From the NCBI RefSeq assembly GCF_037975245.1, contig NC_092577.1, positions 12,371,013 to 12,435,012 on the forward strand: a stretch of DNA of 64,000 nt. The letters are read 5' to 3'. Origin of the DNA: Apostichopus japonicus. Its lineage: Eukaryota > Echinodermata > Holothuroidea > Aspidochirotida > Stichopodidae. Position 1 is the first letter of the stretch. Each line of letters begins with the position of its first letter. A model generated the notes under the pieces. The model did no database searches, was not told the DNA's origin, and saw only the letters and a program-made list of their open reading frames with translations. This document shows, in pieces, positions 25,601 through 37,628 of the stretch. The position numbers and the translations under genes were made by a program.

Positions 25601-26451
25601 CAGAGAATGCTTGTGGTTGCAATTGTGACCTTGCAGAGGAAATGGCATCCAACTTTCACAAAAATCCATCACAAAAAGAGTTTCCAGAGCACTTAAACAA
25701 CCATAGATAAATGTAATACAGCAAATCCATTAAAACCACACTCAAGTTGTGAAATTTTAACCCTAAATATGTATAGATTTAATACTTTATTAATACTACT
25801 GATAAGTTACCACTGTAAACTGGTCATAAACAGTATACCAAAAGATTGAGTGATATGCAAACCCTGAAACTGGCATGTTGTATGATATGCTGCAGGTTTC
25901 CTGTAAACAAAAGGCTCTACTTGATTCATAAATAAGTACTCGAACACATCATGTGTCAAGGTGAAAGAAAAAGACATAATTGTATAGAATTCCTAAATAT
26001 AAACTGTAAATGATGACACCCTAGGCTGCTAGCACAGATACATGTATGATGAACAAACTTACCACCTTGATCTATTACATGTTAAAACGAGTAGGAAGCT
26101 AATGGTATTTTGCCAATTTTGAGCTGTCTACATAAACTTAATAGTTCAATCTTTTGTCAAGCAATCCCACTTGCCTCAAACACAAGACTGCAGGGTTTAA
26201 AGTTAGTAAAGGATGGCTAAGTCAAAGGCTGTCATACAGTTGCAGTGCTATGAGGGGTTTTCACACCGCCCATTCAGTAGTTACTTCAAACAGGTACTGT
26301 AGAAAGATGAATAACAGATGGATAACAGCTAGATAGATTGACAGAGTGAAGATGCTGAGTCACAATATATCAAGTGGCATAGCTGGTTCGAGCTAAAAGT
26401 TACATTCCAAATATCCAGTTGCTCAGACTTACACCAGTATTTTATATACAC
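22699..26451. other. Gene-poor stretch, one doubtful minus-strand ORF
   Basis: Mostly AT-rich, unusually free of recognised transposons between 23.5 and 26.1 kb. The only long frame is minus-strand 25241-25672, 143 codons. It has LxxHxxxH-like spacing (LTSHSHFH, VKRHAEEH) but lacks the paired cysteines of a C2H2 finger, and I see no splice or start support. A minus-strand AATAAA (plus TTTATT near 23625) would allow a 3' UTR of a minus-strand transcript. Confidence 0.35.
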
Positions 26452-26693
26452 CATAGGCGTACGAGGCGGGGGGGGGGCAGGGGGGGCAGACTGCCCCCCA
26501 AATTTCCAGAGGACAAGAAATTCGGGCAAAAGTCCTGAAAAATTCGGGCAGCCTAAGAGGAGAAAAAAAATATATATATATATTTTTTTTCTCCTCTTAG
26601 GCTGCCCGAATTTTTCAGGACTTTTGCCCGAATTTCTTGTCCTCTGGAAAATTTTTTGGGGGGGCAGTCTGACCCCCGCCTCGTACGCCTATG
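26452..26693. mobile_element. Near-perfect foldback (hairpin) element, copy 1
   Basis: The ends CATAGGCGTACGAGG and CCTCGTACGCCTATG bound two arms of about 115 bp that are reverse complements (AAATTCGGGCAGCC, TCCAGAGGACAAG), with a TA run as the loop. No coding capacity. No target duplication found. Confidence 0.9.
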
Positions 26694-26740
26694 GACAGCA
26701 ACGTTACAATTAGTTGCACTGAGACCGTCGGTATAATGCG

Positions 26741-27043
26741 CCAATTGGCTAACGCGTCGGACTCGTAATCCAAGAATTGCTGGTTCGATTCCTGTCTAGT
26801 TCATTACGTTGTGTCCTTGGGCAAGATGCTTTATCTCACTTGCCTCTCTCCGCCCAGGGGTTAAATGGGTACCTGTGAGGTAACTTGTCATTCGGGGCGC
26901 AGTATATAACTGCTGCCGACTGGAGGGATTGTCTCTGGGACAGGTTATCATTGACCAGGGGTACTATAACGTCAGTAAAGCGCTTTGAGACCTATCGCTG
27001 GTATCAAGCGCTATATAAAAAAAAAGCAAAAACAAAAAATGCT
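26741..27043 (+). mobile_element. tRNA-derived SINE, copy 2 (5' end lost)
   Basis: Same family as 18621-18938, starting at CCAATTGGCTAACGCGTCGG and keeping box B GGTTCGATTCC, the body and the GCGCTATATAAA tail. It is missing its first bases because the permuted copy was opened there. Confidence 0.85.
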
Positions 27044-27389
27044 GTCCTGTTGAGTTCAGCCTCCGATACATAGGTAGCCATTAATTTGGTGGTTTGCATT
27101 CCTCTTCAATAGGGTGACTCTATATATGTAGGTTACATGTGTAGATAGCTTTTCAAAAGAATGGGCGCCAAAGCCTTAGAGATACCGCAAAATAGAAGCT
27201 CATTCTGGGCATTATGCGTTCTGCGTATAGTATTATATACCTAGACGACGTTAATCCATAAATATATACTGAGGATTTCGTCAGAAGATGATGTGTCATT
27301 CAAAGTTTCTGTAGATCTGAAGAAGAAGAGCTTCCATTCTCTCCTCGCCTATTGATGATCCTCGTATTGCTGAGAGCGTGGTGGCCAAT
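26741..27389 (+). repeat. Circularly permuted copy of the 18.4-19.1 kb locus
   Basis: Order here: SINE body (26741 to about 27043), downstream flank up to GAGATACCGC (27188), then the segment that should precede the SINE (AAAATAGAAGCTCATTCTGG onward), ending GGCCAAT at 27389. In the parent locus the order is 18437-18630, SINE, flank to 19087. Lengths match (649 versus 651 bp), and CCAAT is present at both ends of the permuted copy. This is what opening a circle of that locus would give. Confidence 0.8.
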
Positions 27390-27628
27390 CATAGGCGTAC
27401 GAGGCGGGGGGGCAGGGGGGGCAGACTGCCCCCCAAATTTCCAGAGGACAAGAAATTCGGGCAAAAGTCCTGAAAAATTCGGGCAGCCTAAGAGGAGAAA
27501 AAAAATATATATATATATTTTTTTTCTCCTCTTAGGCTGCCCGAATTTTTCAGGACTTTTGCCCGAATTTCTTGTCCTCTGGAAAATTTTTTGGGGGGGC
27601 AGTCTGACCCCGGCCTCGTACGCCTATG
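27390..27628. mobile_element. Foldback element, copy 2
   Basis: Nearly identical to 26452-26693, including the TA loop and the next 46 bases (GACAGCAACGTTACAATTAG onward to ATAATGCG). Copy 2 then continues CTATATAAATAAG, a SINE tail, while copy 1 jumps into the permuted segment. Confidence 0.9.
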
Positions 27629-27675
27629 GACAGCAACGTTACAATTAGTTGCACTGAGACCGTCGGTATAATGCG

Positions 27676-28984
27676 CTATATAAATAAGTTATTTGAACAA
27701 AATACGTTGTGTAAATTGAGCACGATAAATGCAAAAATGTTTGCAGACAATGGTAAGGACTATTAGCAAAACAAATCACAGGAAATTTGGAAACGCATCA
27801 TTGACTGCTTTCAGCATGAAACTTCTTTGTAACGCCGGGGAGTGTTTTTAACCTTCTACTTTGCGGTTGATTGTTATCATTTATTTGTTTTGAAACAAAT
27901 TCAATATACAAAGGATTGGAAGGAATGTTGGTTCTTTTGAGAAGTTGCGTTTTTTTTTAAAGAAAGAAAGAAAGATATTATTCCAAAAAGTACGAAAACA
28001 TGTTATTGGAACCTGCTCAAATACCGAATCCTGTGTCGTTGTACTCTTGTTTACACAATTTACACGTTGACACTGAGGGTTATATCTACGATTTGTGCAA
28101 ACAGATGAATATTTTTTTTCAACTCCCTGGTTTAAAGTTGCAGGTAAAACGGCATGTCTATTAAGTGTTTATATGAATGAGGAATTGTTATAACGGAACG
28201 CCATTACTCTTTTAGAGATGTGTAACCATTTTCTTTAAAACTTTCCTAGCTTCCAAAATTGTTATTATTTTGAATTCTTATACATGAACTCATACTTTCA
28301 TTTGTGGCTTCATCATCTGTTACTAACAATGTGTTCAAATTTGTTGTATCACAGTGTTCTTGTGTTTAATTGTTTCTACCTGGTAAGTTGCAACACATAA
28401 TTTAAAAAACAAAAAAGCACCTACGGTTACAGTTTACCGTTAATCAATGAATCACAGGTAGGGATGTGTCTGTTGTATAAAGCTTTACAAGATTGATTGC
28501 CCTACACAACAAACAATAACAACACCACTGAACTGAACAATGTGGCAACAAACACGTATTTAATGTAGACCCCACTCGTACAGTATACCCACAAAGAAAT
28601 GTGTAATACCCACACGTTTATAGTATTCGAGTCCAGTTTTCTGCACTCGGACTTTAGACCAATTCCAATTTGGTATATCATCTTGCTTGGCAGATCTCTT
28701 ATTTCTGAAGTTTACTCTTTGAGTGTCCAGAATGAGCACTTATGTAAGGAGTCAATGCAGTCTTACACATTTAGCCACACATACATTGAATATATATGAA
28801 ATATGAATATATATGCAGTAGCTTGCCCGAATCTTTTTCAAATTTTTGCCCGACAATTCTATGATTTTCTTTATTTAGCATCATGATGCCCGAATATTTC
28901 CGTGTAACACCACCGTAAGCGCAGTTCATCTGGGCTCCCACGCTTTTGCTCGATCAATTTTTTTCTAACTAGTCAATTGTTTAC
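27676..28984. other. No gene recognised
   Basis: AT-rich, with poly-T and AAAG runs around 27950. No exon or transposon ends supported. Confidence 0.4.
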
Positions 28985-29175
28985 CTGGACAAAGGGTGGC
29001 GGAACCGGGGGGCACAGGGGGCACGTGCCTGAGGTGCCTCAAGTTAGCAAGAGGCCAGGGAACCAGAATGAACACTCGGGAAGGGCCGTTTCCGGCCATC
29101 TGAGGGGTTTGTTAAACCAAAAATTTTCTAGTACGCTCCGCGCCAACCGATGGTGTCGCTCCGCTCAGATAGTCG
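28985..29175 (+). mobile_element. MITE fragment with shared core module
   Basis: Starts GGTGGCGGAACCGGGG, like the middle hAT-like element, and includes the shared core (TTTCCGGCCATCTG, GTACGCTCCGCGCCAACC, CGCTCCGCTCAGATAGT). The right end was not found. Confidence 0.6.
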
Positions 29176-29993
29176 TGCATACAACGTTGCAAATCCTGGC
29201 TAAGCCCGTGACTTTTAATGAATTTCTGTGGGGCAAACTCAAAGCTATTTTGAATGGAAAAAATTTGTTAAGATATTAACAAGAAACAAAACTTTAATTC
29301 GGAAGATTCCTACATTAGCAACTAGCATGATTTCACCTCATTTTGTCTCAAAAGAAAAATTGTTCTTGGTTTCCCAATTTGCGAATTGGATATTGCAGTG
29401 CTAGTATGCATATTTTCCTTTGGGGGGGGGGGGGGGCGTTGATGGAGTGATGTGTATACACAAATATGATAATGCAATAAGAGTTATAAAGGGTACTAAA
29501 TATAAGGCTGCATCAGTCCAATCGAATTTCTGCAAAGTGCCCTTTGAATTGATGTCGGTGCCCCCCCCCCCCCCCAGATTAAAAGTGCTTCCGCCGCCCT
29601 TGACCTGGACATCCCCAACATGAGTGTTAATAAGAAACATTTTCTTTTTCATGGATGGGGTGGGGGGTGCAGGTTTATCATATTCTTTGTTATATTTTAT
29701 ACTTTTTTTGTGAGACAAATTGCAGTCTCACCCGACACAGCGACATTATCCCGCCTACGTGTCGTTGAACAATGTATGTTTTCCTGGAGGTAGCTGAGTA
29801 CTATGTTAAAATAATAAATAAGGTAACTAAATAGGAGCTTAAAAAATATACTGTCCCATTTTTCCCTTCAAAGTGATGTTACATGTTTTTCTTCTTCTAA
29901 TTTACCAAATTTTTGGGGAAGTGTAAATTTCTAAAACGTGAGATTATAAAATAAAGAATGTTTAGATGCAACTTGCAAGGCCTCAGAAGTGCC

Positions 29994-30145
29994 GTTTCCG
30001 GCAATCTGAGAGGCATTGTTTGCCAAAAATTTTCTTGTACGCTACGCGCCAACCGATGGTGGCGCTCCGCTTAGATAGTGTCACAGGAACTTTCGGGCAC
30101 AAAAAGTTCTGCCCCCCCAAACTGAAATAGTCCCGTACGCCTATG
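29994..30145 (+). mobile_element. MITE fragment ending CGTACGCCTATG
   Basis: Contains the shared core module and ends GTCCCGTACGCCTATG, which resembles the terminal repeat of the foldback elements at 26.4 and 27.4 kb. No left end found. Confidence 0.55.
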
Positions 30146-30149
30146 TCTG

Positions 30150-30365
30150 CAGCTGTGCTGCGTAACTGCTTGTACCTGCACAAGGTCGTCGCAGCGTAGG
30201 GTTCGCGGGCTGACGAATCTCATCGTTAGCTGCGCTGCGTTGTACTTACGCTGCGGCGCTCTTGACGCAGTATCTATAGTTGGGCTGCGTTGTGCCTGCG
30301 CTGCGTTGTCCTTGACGTAGCGCCTATAGTTAGCTGCGCTGCTAGGCAGCTTACATATTGGGGAT
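30150..30365. repeat. GC-rich degenerate repeat patch
   Basis: Words such as GCTGCGTTGT, CTTGACG.AG and CTATAGTT.G recur three to four times at irregular 45-65-bp spacing, with marked CpG and GCTGCG content against AT-rich flanks. No frame stays open. Confidence 0.55.
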
Positions 30366-32305
30366 TAGCTTCCCTTGAGAGGGCTAGTTAATGTCCGCCA
30401 CCCTTGTATTGTGTTTTTATTGTATTATTTTCTGTATATATTATTTGTTTATTACTTTACGAAAGATGTACGACAGGTATATATAATTATACTCTTTAAA
30501 CTCTTAATGCACTGTTAGTGTACTTCTTTTCAACGGTGTCCTCGAGTCTCTCTCTCTATACCCCTTCCTTACTTAACTGGGTACTTCACCATACTACCGA
30601 AGCGGAAAGCGTTACACTTCACTTCTTGCCAGACGCTAATAGAACTTGACTACCTGAAATTGATGCCATCTGCCCTTTAACTAATTAAACTAAAAACATT
30701 GATTTCAACGGTTTAATCCTATATAGAGTGGACTGTGGAAATCAATCTGCACTGCTTTGTGCTTATAACTTCCTGGGCAATATCCTTGCAATATCCATGT
30801 TACAGGCCCCTAAGTAATCTCAATAATTTGTATGATATTTGCAACAAATAGTTGTATTATAAATCAATATTATAGAATATTATAAATTAATTTAAGAATC
30901 ATAGTATAGAACTGCCTGGTATGTGTGCATATCTGGTGTGTGTAGAATATTTGGAAAAGTTGAGAAGCTTCTAGAAGAGTTAGAACATTTGAGAACAATT
31001 TAATGGAAATGGAGATGAAGATGGAAATTGCAAGATCTTTCTGGATTTGTGGAAATGCTATATAAGCACCTGATAATTGGAGATCAAGAGTTGTAACCAT
31101 CTTGGCTCCAGGAGTTTAATAACATCTCGCTCAAGTGAATCCTACAATTCCAGTGTGAGTAAATACTCACTTAGTTTGACAGTAGAGTTTATAGCTGTCT
31201 TTACATTAGTGGATTTGTCACAAGTTTACCATCTTCGAAGTCGTCCATCGTTGTGTAGCCGTCTTCGGTTCTGTGCCAATCAGCACTACTTATTGTGGCC
31301 TCTGAGTTACCCAAGGACAGGAATCCAAGGATAAACAAGCTGCAAGCACAACTTGGACATTCATTAGTAGTCGACCTCTGAAGTGGAAGTCATCAAGTTG
31401 GGAGCTGGATTTCTTCAATATTGGACATTCGTCCGTCGACAAGTTTCGCCATTAATTGTACGCTGGAATATTCGCCAGGACTTTTCGTCACTGGACTTAT
31501 GCTGCAGCTCGCGTCGCGGCACACACCAGGTCGTGAGTAAATTATAGTATAACTTATCAAATCTGTTTTAGTGTAAACTGCTTAGATATTGATAAATGAT
31601 CTTTGTTTGATTTAATTACCTTGAACACACAATTAACTAAATACTTATTGTTATATTTAAAGTTAAATTTTACAGTGTATTGTTTAGTCATTTGAGTTGT
31701 GAACCCAAGGGGAGGTGTATTCTGGCCTTGATCGAGTTGATCGTAACAACCACAGCAGTATACTGCCTCTGAAAAGTCTTGAGTTCTGAGACCACGTGTT
31801 ACATTTGTCTTGTTTATCAAATTGGATGGATAAAAGATCCATGGTGCAAATAAAAGCACATCAGTTATCAAATCAAACTTATTCAACAAGTGAGAAAGTG
31901 TAATATTTTATAACAAAAGGGATTTTAGTGGGAAAATGATCTAAAATAGATTATTCAAATGATAATTAATCCCTCACCAGCCCCTTCCTTTTACCCCCTC
32001 CCAGCATTCCTCATTTGACAAAATATGTAAACTAGTATCATTCACTACATTCTGTCAACTTTGGTGTCATAAATCTATGAACAGACACTTTTACATCATT
32101 GGTCAATTATGTTTATGATAAGTTTCTGCTTCTTCACTAGCTGTTTAACTGAACATTCAATATCCAACAGTACAGGGTTACCCAGAATCCAGGTATTTAC
32201 CTGAATAGAACGATCACATCAATGGGGAAGTCACAAACACCCACAATAGCGCTGCTATATAAACATTGCCCTTTGTGAAATCCATACGTAATGGTGTATA
32301 CAGGC
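30366..32305. other. No gene recognised
   Basis: AT-rich to mixed sequence. Around 31,080-31,550 base use is more balanced and plus-strand frames of up to 85 codons occur, but none resembles a known protein. Confidence 0.35.
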
Positions 32306-34966
32306 GGGTCTTTCATATCAAATCACCAAATTTTGGAGTATGTTGTAGTTCGACATCTTTGAAAAATTCCCAAATTTTGTGTATGATTGGACCACCATGA
32401 AATAAGCATATTCTGAAAATTTCAGTTGCATTGCTTTACAATTGGCTGATTTGTCACACTTTGAAATTCCGCAATTTGTCGCCAACGTTGCATTTTGGCA
32501 TTTTCTCGACTTTTGAGGTCTCATTTCTCAGCAATTAAACATTCTACTACCTTTCTATTACAGATGCCTATAGAGTCTATCCCATACAACAGGAAAACAA
32601 AAACAAATTTAGGCTACAAATATATTGTCTTGTGCAGGGTTGGCATTTTCCCAGGAAAAAACCTGTTTTTCCCACTAAGCGGTAAAAACCAGGTAAAAAC
32701 CGGGAAAAACTGGTAAATACCGGTAAAAACCGCCTCCGTCTCGAAAACTAGAATTAATTGTCCGTAAAATGCAGGGTCATCAGTAGGCACGATATTGTTT
32801 CATGACAGGCATATTTGATTGAATATGGGAGTTTCTTAGCTTCATTTTGAGCTATTTTATCACATTCTTATTCTACTTTTTGTGGAAAAAAAGAGTATTT
32901 TTTGTATTGCACATGCATAGTTATTCTGTCACGATCTCTTTAGCAGTATGCATTGCCTATTGCCCAAACCATTATAGGTCTACACTGGGACATTCACCCC
33001 TCCTAAATTCTTCAGGCCTAGTATGTGGCATGAACAGCGGAGGATAGAACGAAGTGGCGAACCATGGCATCCAAAGCCTCAAAGGGAAGGGACCATATAA
33101 TAATATAATATTATGTGCTCAGACAGTTCATTCCATTAATACTATAGGCAACAGTCTATTGAGGTGAACTTCAATCCAGGGGGCTCAATAGAAACTGCTT
33201 TGAAACTTTGTAAGGCACATGGGCCCAATTAAAGTATTAAACGCACAATGGCCCTATGGAGCCATTCACACAACCCAACTGTTTACCTTGATGCAAACAT
33301 GGTCCAATTATTATACAACCTCATGCATGAGTGATTAAACACTTTGAGGTTGACAGGTGAGGTGATACTGGGCACTTCCTATGTATAGGCTAACTGAAGA
33401 GGTAGGAGTATCAACAACACAAGTAACTGTTCCAATTGTTACTTATTCTCAAATTAGTTGATGTCACAACAGTCACTTAGTACAGTGCCTATAAGCAATA
33501 TAAGCATAGTACAGTGCCTAGTGTGAAGTGTGAACAGAGTACAATTTATCGCAGACATGAAGTGATCGTTCTTGGATGTGAATCATCATTTGGATCTGAG
33601 CAGACTAATGTGGCATGTATAATATGACGAACCATAGCCCTAGGAGGCACCAACAGTTTGATATGAGTCCATTCTCTAGATAATGGAATTATGCATCTCT
33701 ATAGGAAAATAAAGTTGGTTGATTTGAGCATCCAATATATTATTTATTTGAATTATTTATAATAGTCTAATCGGTAAACTCACAAGTTATAGATCATAGC
33801 TGTTCTTTGGATGTAACCCAACCCCCTACCATAAGATGCCATTTTCTTGTAGATTCTATGCTCCTCCACAAGTTCCACATGAGTTTTTAGGAATTATATA
33901 TAATTTGAGGTTTTTCCCGGTTTTTCCCAGTTTTTCCCACTTATAGGTGGGAAAAACCTCCCGGTAAAAACCGGTAAAAAACTTGTTTTTACCGGGGCGG
34001 TTTTTACCGCCCGGTAAAAACCGGCCAACCCTGGTCTTGTGGAGTTAGGTCAACTTAAAAGTGTCAAAATATTCGATTTTTGTACTTTTCACTACAAAAT
34101 GTGCTGCTTTTAGTGATGAATTGCTCCAAAACCAGGGTACTTGATTTTTTTCAGAGGTTATTATGTGTAGTACAAACAATACACAACAATACAAACAATT
34201 CAGCATGAGGTAGGGGTTTTGATGCCAATTTTTTACCAAAGTAATCGTGTTAGAGCTGTCAGGGTTTTATACTTTAATTATAAGTATAAAGTTCTTACAC
34301 CCAAAGAAATTTCAGAGTTCTAGCTTTACTCAATATCAATTTATGAAGTTGTTAGGTTGCTCCGATGTACAAAAGAGGTCGTCTTTGACGGCCAATAACT
34401 CAAAACGAGTCATGTTGAAAAAATCTGATAATTTTTTCTAGAAGAGATATAGTACCACCCTGTATGTACAAAAAAAAAATCAGGAGGGTGTTTTGCCTTA
34501 TTTTGAAATGAAAAATGAAAAAGTTTGGGGTTTTTACAAAAAATGTTTTTGCCTGTTTTGATATACCATGTGTTCGAGCCTGGGTATTGTACTTCAAGGT
34601 CATTCAATTCAATACTGTACGGTTTTCAATTGTATATAAACAAATACTATTTGCAATGTACTTGCCTGTTTCTGGTTTAATTCATTTAATTAAAAGACTT
34701 CACTATAAAATGAATTTCTGTAATAGAAAGGTAGTAGAATGTTTAATTGCTGAGAAATGAGACCTCAAAAGTCGAGAAAATGCCAAAATGCAACGGTGGC
34801 GACAAATTGCGGAATTTCAAAGTGTGATAAGTCTGCCAATTGTAAAGCAATGTAACCGAAATTTTCAGAATATGCTTATTTTATGGTGGTCCAATCATAC
34901 AAAAAATTTGGGAATTTTTGGTGAGGGTGCAGCAACAGCCATCCGTGATTTGACACGGAATGACCC
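32306..34966. mobile_element. TIR element with about 270-bp arms, interrupted by a hAT-like element
   Basis: Bases 32306-32580 are the reverse complement, with some divergence, of about 34695-34966. Shared landmarks are GGGTC at the tips, ATTTTCTCGACTTTTGAGGT, TTGAAATTCCGCAATTTGTC and AATTCCCAAATTTT. A possible 4-bp duplication AGGC abuts the tips. No transposase frame seen. Confidence 0.7.
32635..34033. mobile_element. hAT-like element nested in the TIR element
   Basis: Ends are CAGGGTTGGC and GCCAACCCTG, flanked by an exact 8-bp duplication GTCTTGTG (32627-32634 and 34034-34041). Both ends are lined with GGTAAAAACC-type repeats that can fold on themselves. At 1399 bp it shows no transposase-like frame, so it is non-autonomous. 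Confidence 0.9.
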
Positions 34967-37136
34967 AGGCAGGTTTCCACAGCAGACAACATGCTGTTCC
35001 CTAGCAATTATGAACATCTAGCCAAATATACTACTTAAACTATTGTTGAATATCATCAGGCTACTCAGGTGTCTTCCATTGGTGGAAAGCTTACATTGTC
35101 CAACTAAGTACTGCTAGCTAGGATGCCATGACAAACATGGAACAGTTAGATTTCTCATATATTGGTTATAGAAGAGCATTGACCTAAGCCTAATATCATA
35201 CAGCAGCAGGGAACAAACTGTTTATGAAAAGAAGCTTGGCACTATAGTTTTACGTGGACCAATGTGACATTGAAATGTAATTTCTACACAACCTTTCTTG
35301 TGGGCCTATACTGTACTGAAGTACATTACAATTACTGCACCGTGGGATATTGGGAAATAACAACTGTGCCGCCATGGGATATGTCACATGACTCTCCATG
35401 CATGGTACGTGCACACCCACTGGCTAACAGATTTGGTTTTTCAAATTGTCTGGTTACCATCAACTACATGTAATCACTAAATGTGATGATCACACATACT
35501 GTAAACAAATTAGCAGTGACATTATTTTAGTTGCATACAGATTGAGAAGCTGAAGTTTATCACCCCTTTGAAAACTAGCTAGAGCAGACATTTCTTAAGG
35601 TGCAAATTTCTTCTTCCAATGCACAGAAGACCTATCTTAGACTTAGCAAGTTAGACTAAATAATATTGTTCTTTGATACTGTACAAAGAATTAAATACCG
35701 TACACAGCGATACTTCAATGCGCCTAGGTCTGTGGTAGTAATATGAGGATTTGTGTTGAAAACTGCACCACCTTAACTGAATAATTGGCATTTGCAAAAA
35801 AGAAAACAAATGTGCTACACCTTTAATATCTTCGACATGCTTTCAGTTATGTTTATCGCAAATAGTGGCCATTTTTGTTCCTAGCATTATACAATTTCCA
35901 GGGTAGGTTAATATATTTATGCCTATATGCGAGAAGGAGAATCGCTTCTCGTCAATCTAGCACCAAACTCAAAAGAAAAAATCCTATTTCCTCTGCCTTA
36001 ATTGCATTCAAGTTTACCCCTTCAAATTACATACGATTGTGTCAGAGTTGTTTCTCATGCATTTAGTATATAGTTTACTGCTCAGTTCAAACCAAAAGGT
36101 TATACTTTTCAGTGGCAAGGTATTAACGTTTGCATAAAGTACCTGTTTTTTTCCCGAGACTTAAGGGCAATGGTGGTCAATTTAATGCTACATTGATTAG
36201 AAGTGATTCACCTTCTCGTACATAGGCCTATATATATTTTACTGTGTAAATTGTATAACACCAGGAACGCCTGTCTGTCGGTTTAGTGACCGTTTAGGCC
36301 TGACCTAAATATCACAAAAATACCTATGGTTTCGTCAACTACATACGCCTTTAGGAATTAGGGTCAAAAGGGGTACTTACCACTGAAAGGCATGCCTTTC
36401 CGCCATGTTAGCACCATGTCGGTAAAGCACTTTTTCTATGATGGCGGTAAGAGTACATAACTGTGGGTAGGGGTAACGTTAGTATGTAGGTTAGGAATAA
36501 CAAGGAACGGATTGTTAGGATGGGGTAAAGATGGGCTAGGGAACAAGAAATTCCCAGAATTATGAGGTAAGGAATAATCTAATTGTAAAGCTTTGTTAGG
36601 ACAATTTATGATTCAAGCATTGTTCAATGTTCAACACATGCACTGCATATTGCTCCACTTCACACTAATAATTAAGGCCCGTCTGTCCCCAAATAGGTCT
36701 TCTAAATCAACCACTAGAATCTGTCAAATTTTATTTTAATTCAATTACTTCAACCAACCATTGAACATTTGAAGACGGTGTACCTCTCCTTCCATGGGAT
36801 TTAAAGTAAGTTTCACCGGTACATTCCTGTACACCCGGGCAAAGTCCTTCCTAAAAAGGAGGTTTCCGCCCTAGGCGGTGCCATGGGGGAAATGCTCGAA
36901 TCCTGTGGCGGAAAGGTATGGCGGCATGTACCTAGGCTATGGCGATATGTCACTAGACCTAGATTCGGGTAAAATACTACTATAAGTTTACTTTTGTTAT
37001 GGAAAAACCTTAGGTACCTGGCATTGAGACTGCACAACTTTAATAACCTAGTGGGGCTTGTGTTAAATTCTGATCATCAAACACTCCCGCATTTGCAAAA
37101 ACCAACGCACGATGCAGGGTATACTAGTAGTAAAGT
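34967..37136. other. No gene recognised
   Basis: AT-rich. A short inverted pair, CCTTTCCGCCA near 36397 and TGGCGGAAAGG near 36905, is about 500 bp apart and may mark a small decayed element. Confidence 0.35.
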
Positions 37137-37628
37137 CAGTATTGCGAAGTTCGGAACACTGCGAAGTTCGGACACCCCTAAGAAAAACACAATTTCACCA
37201 TGACAACCTACAGGAAGCGCCAAATTTCACCAAAAAGTACGAAGCTACAGTTATTTTCTCTCCAAAATGACCCGTGTGTAAGTAAATACTTACATATTTG
37301 TCAATAAAATGACGGAGATCTATGAAGTCTGTTATAATTACTGAAAGAGCAACTGCGCCACCAATTTTATCACCAGCGCCACACTGTGGGACCGTGTGTC
37401 CGAACTTCACAATACTCTAGCAAAGAATTACCAGTTCCACAATCACGAAGAATCTTCTTGGAATACAACGTGAAAACAGTTTGCAGGAAAGAAAGTTTGG
37501 CCGTGTATCGTAATATAACACACTTCTCCAACCATATCAAGTATATTTTCAGGTGATTTATACCAGTAGATATAGTTTTGGGGTGTTTTAAGGCTTAGGT
37601 GTCCGAACTTCGAAGTGTCCATGCTGGT
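37137..37628. mobile_element. Candidate short TIR element
   Basis: The left end (CAGTATTGCGAAGTTCGG, then GCGAAGTTCGGACACC) is mirrored by GGTGTCCGAACTTCGAAGTG...CCATGCTG at the right. A further inverted copy (TGTCCGAACTTCACAATACT) lies at about 37397. Target duplication uncertain. Confidence 0.5.

Noticed and set aside
25241-25672. 143-codon minus-strand ORF as a zinc-finger gene
   Set aside because: Histidine spacing is suggestive, but the paired cysteines and linker lengths are wrong and there is no splice or promoter support.
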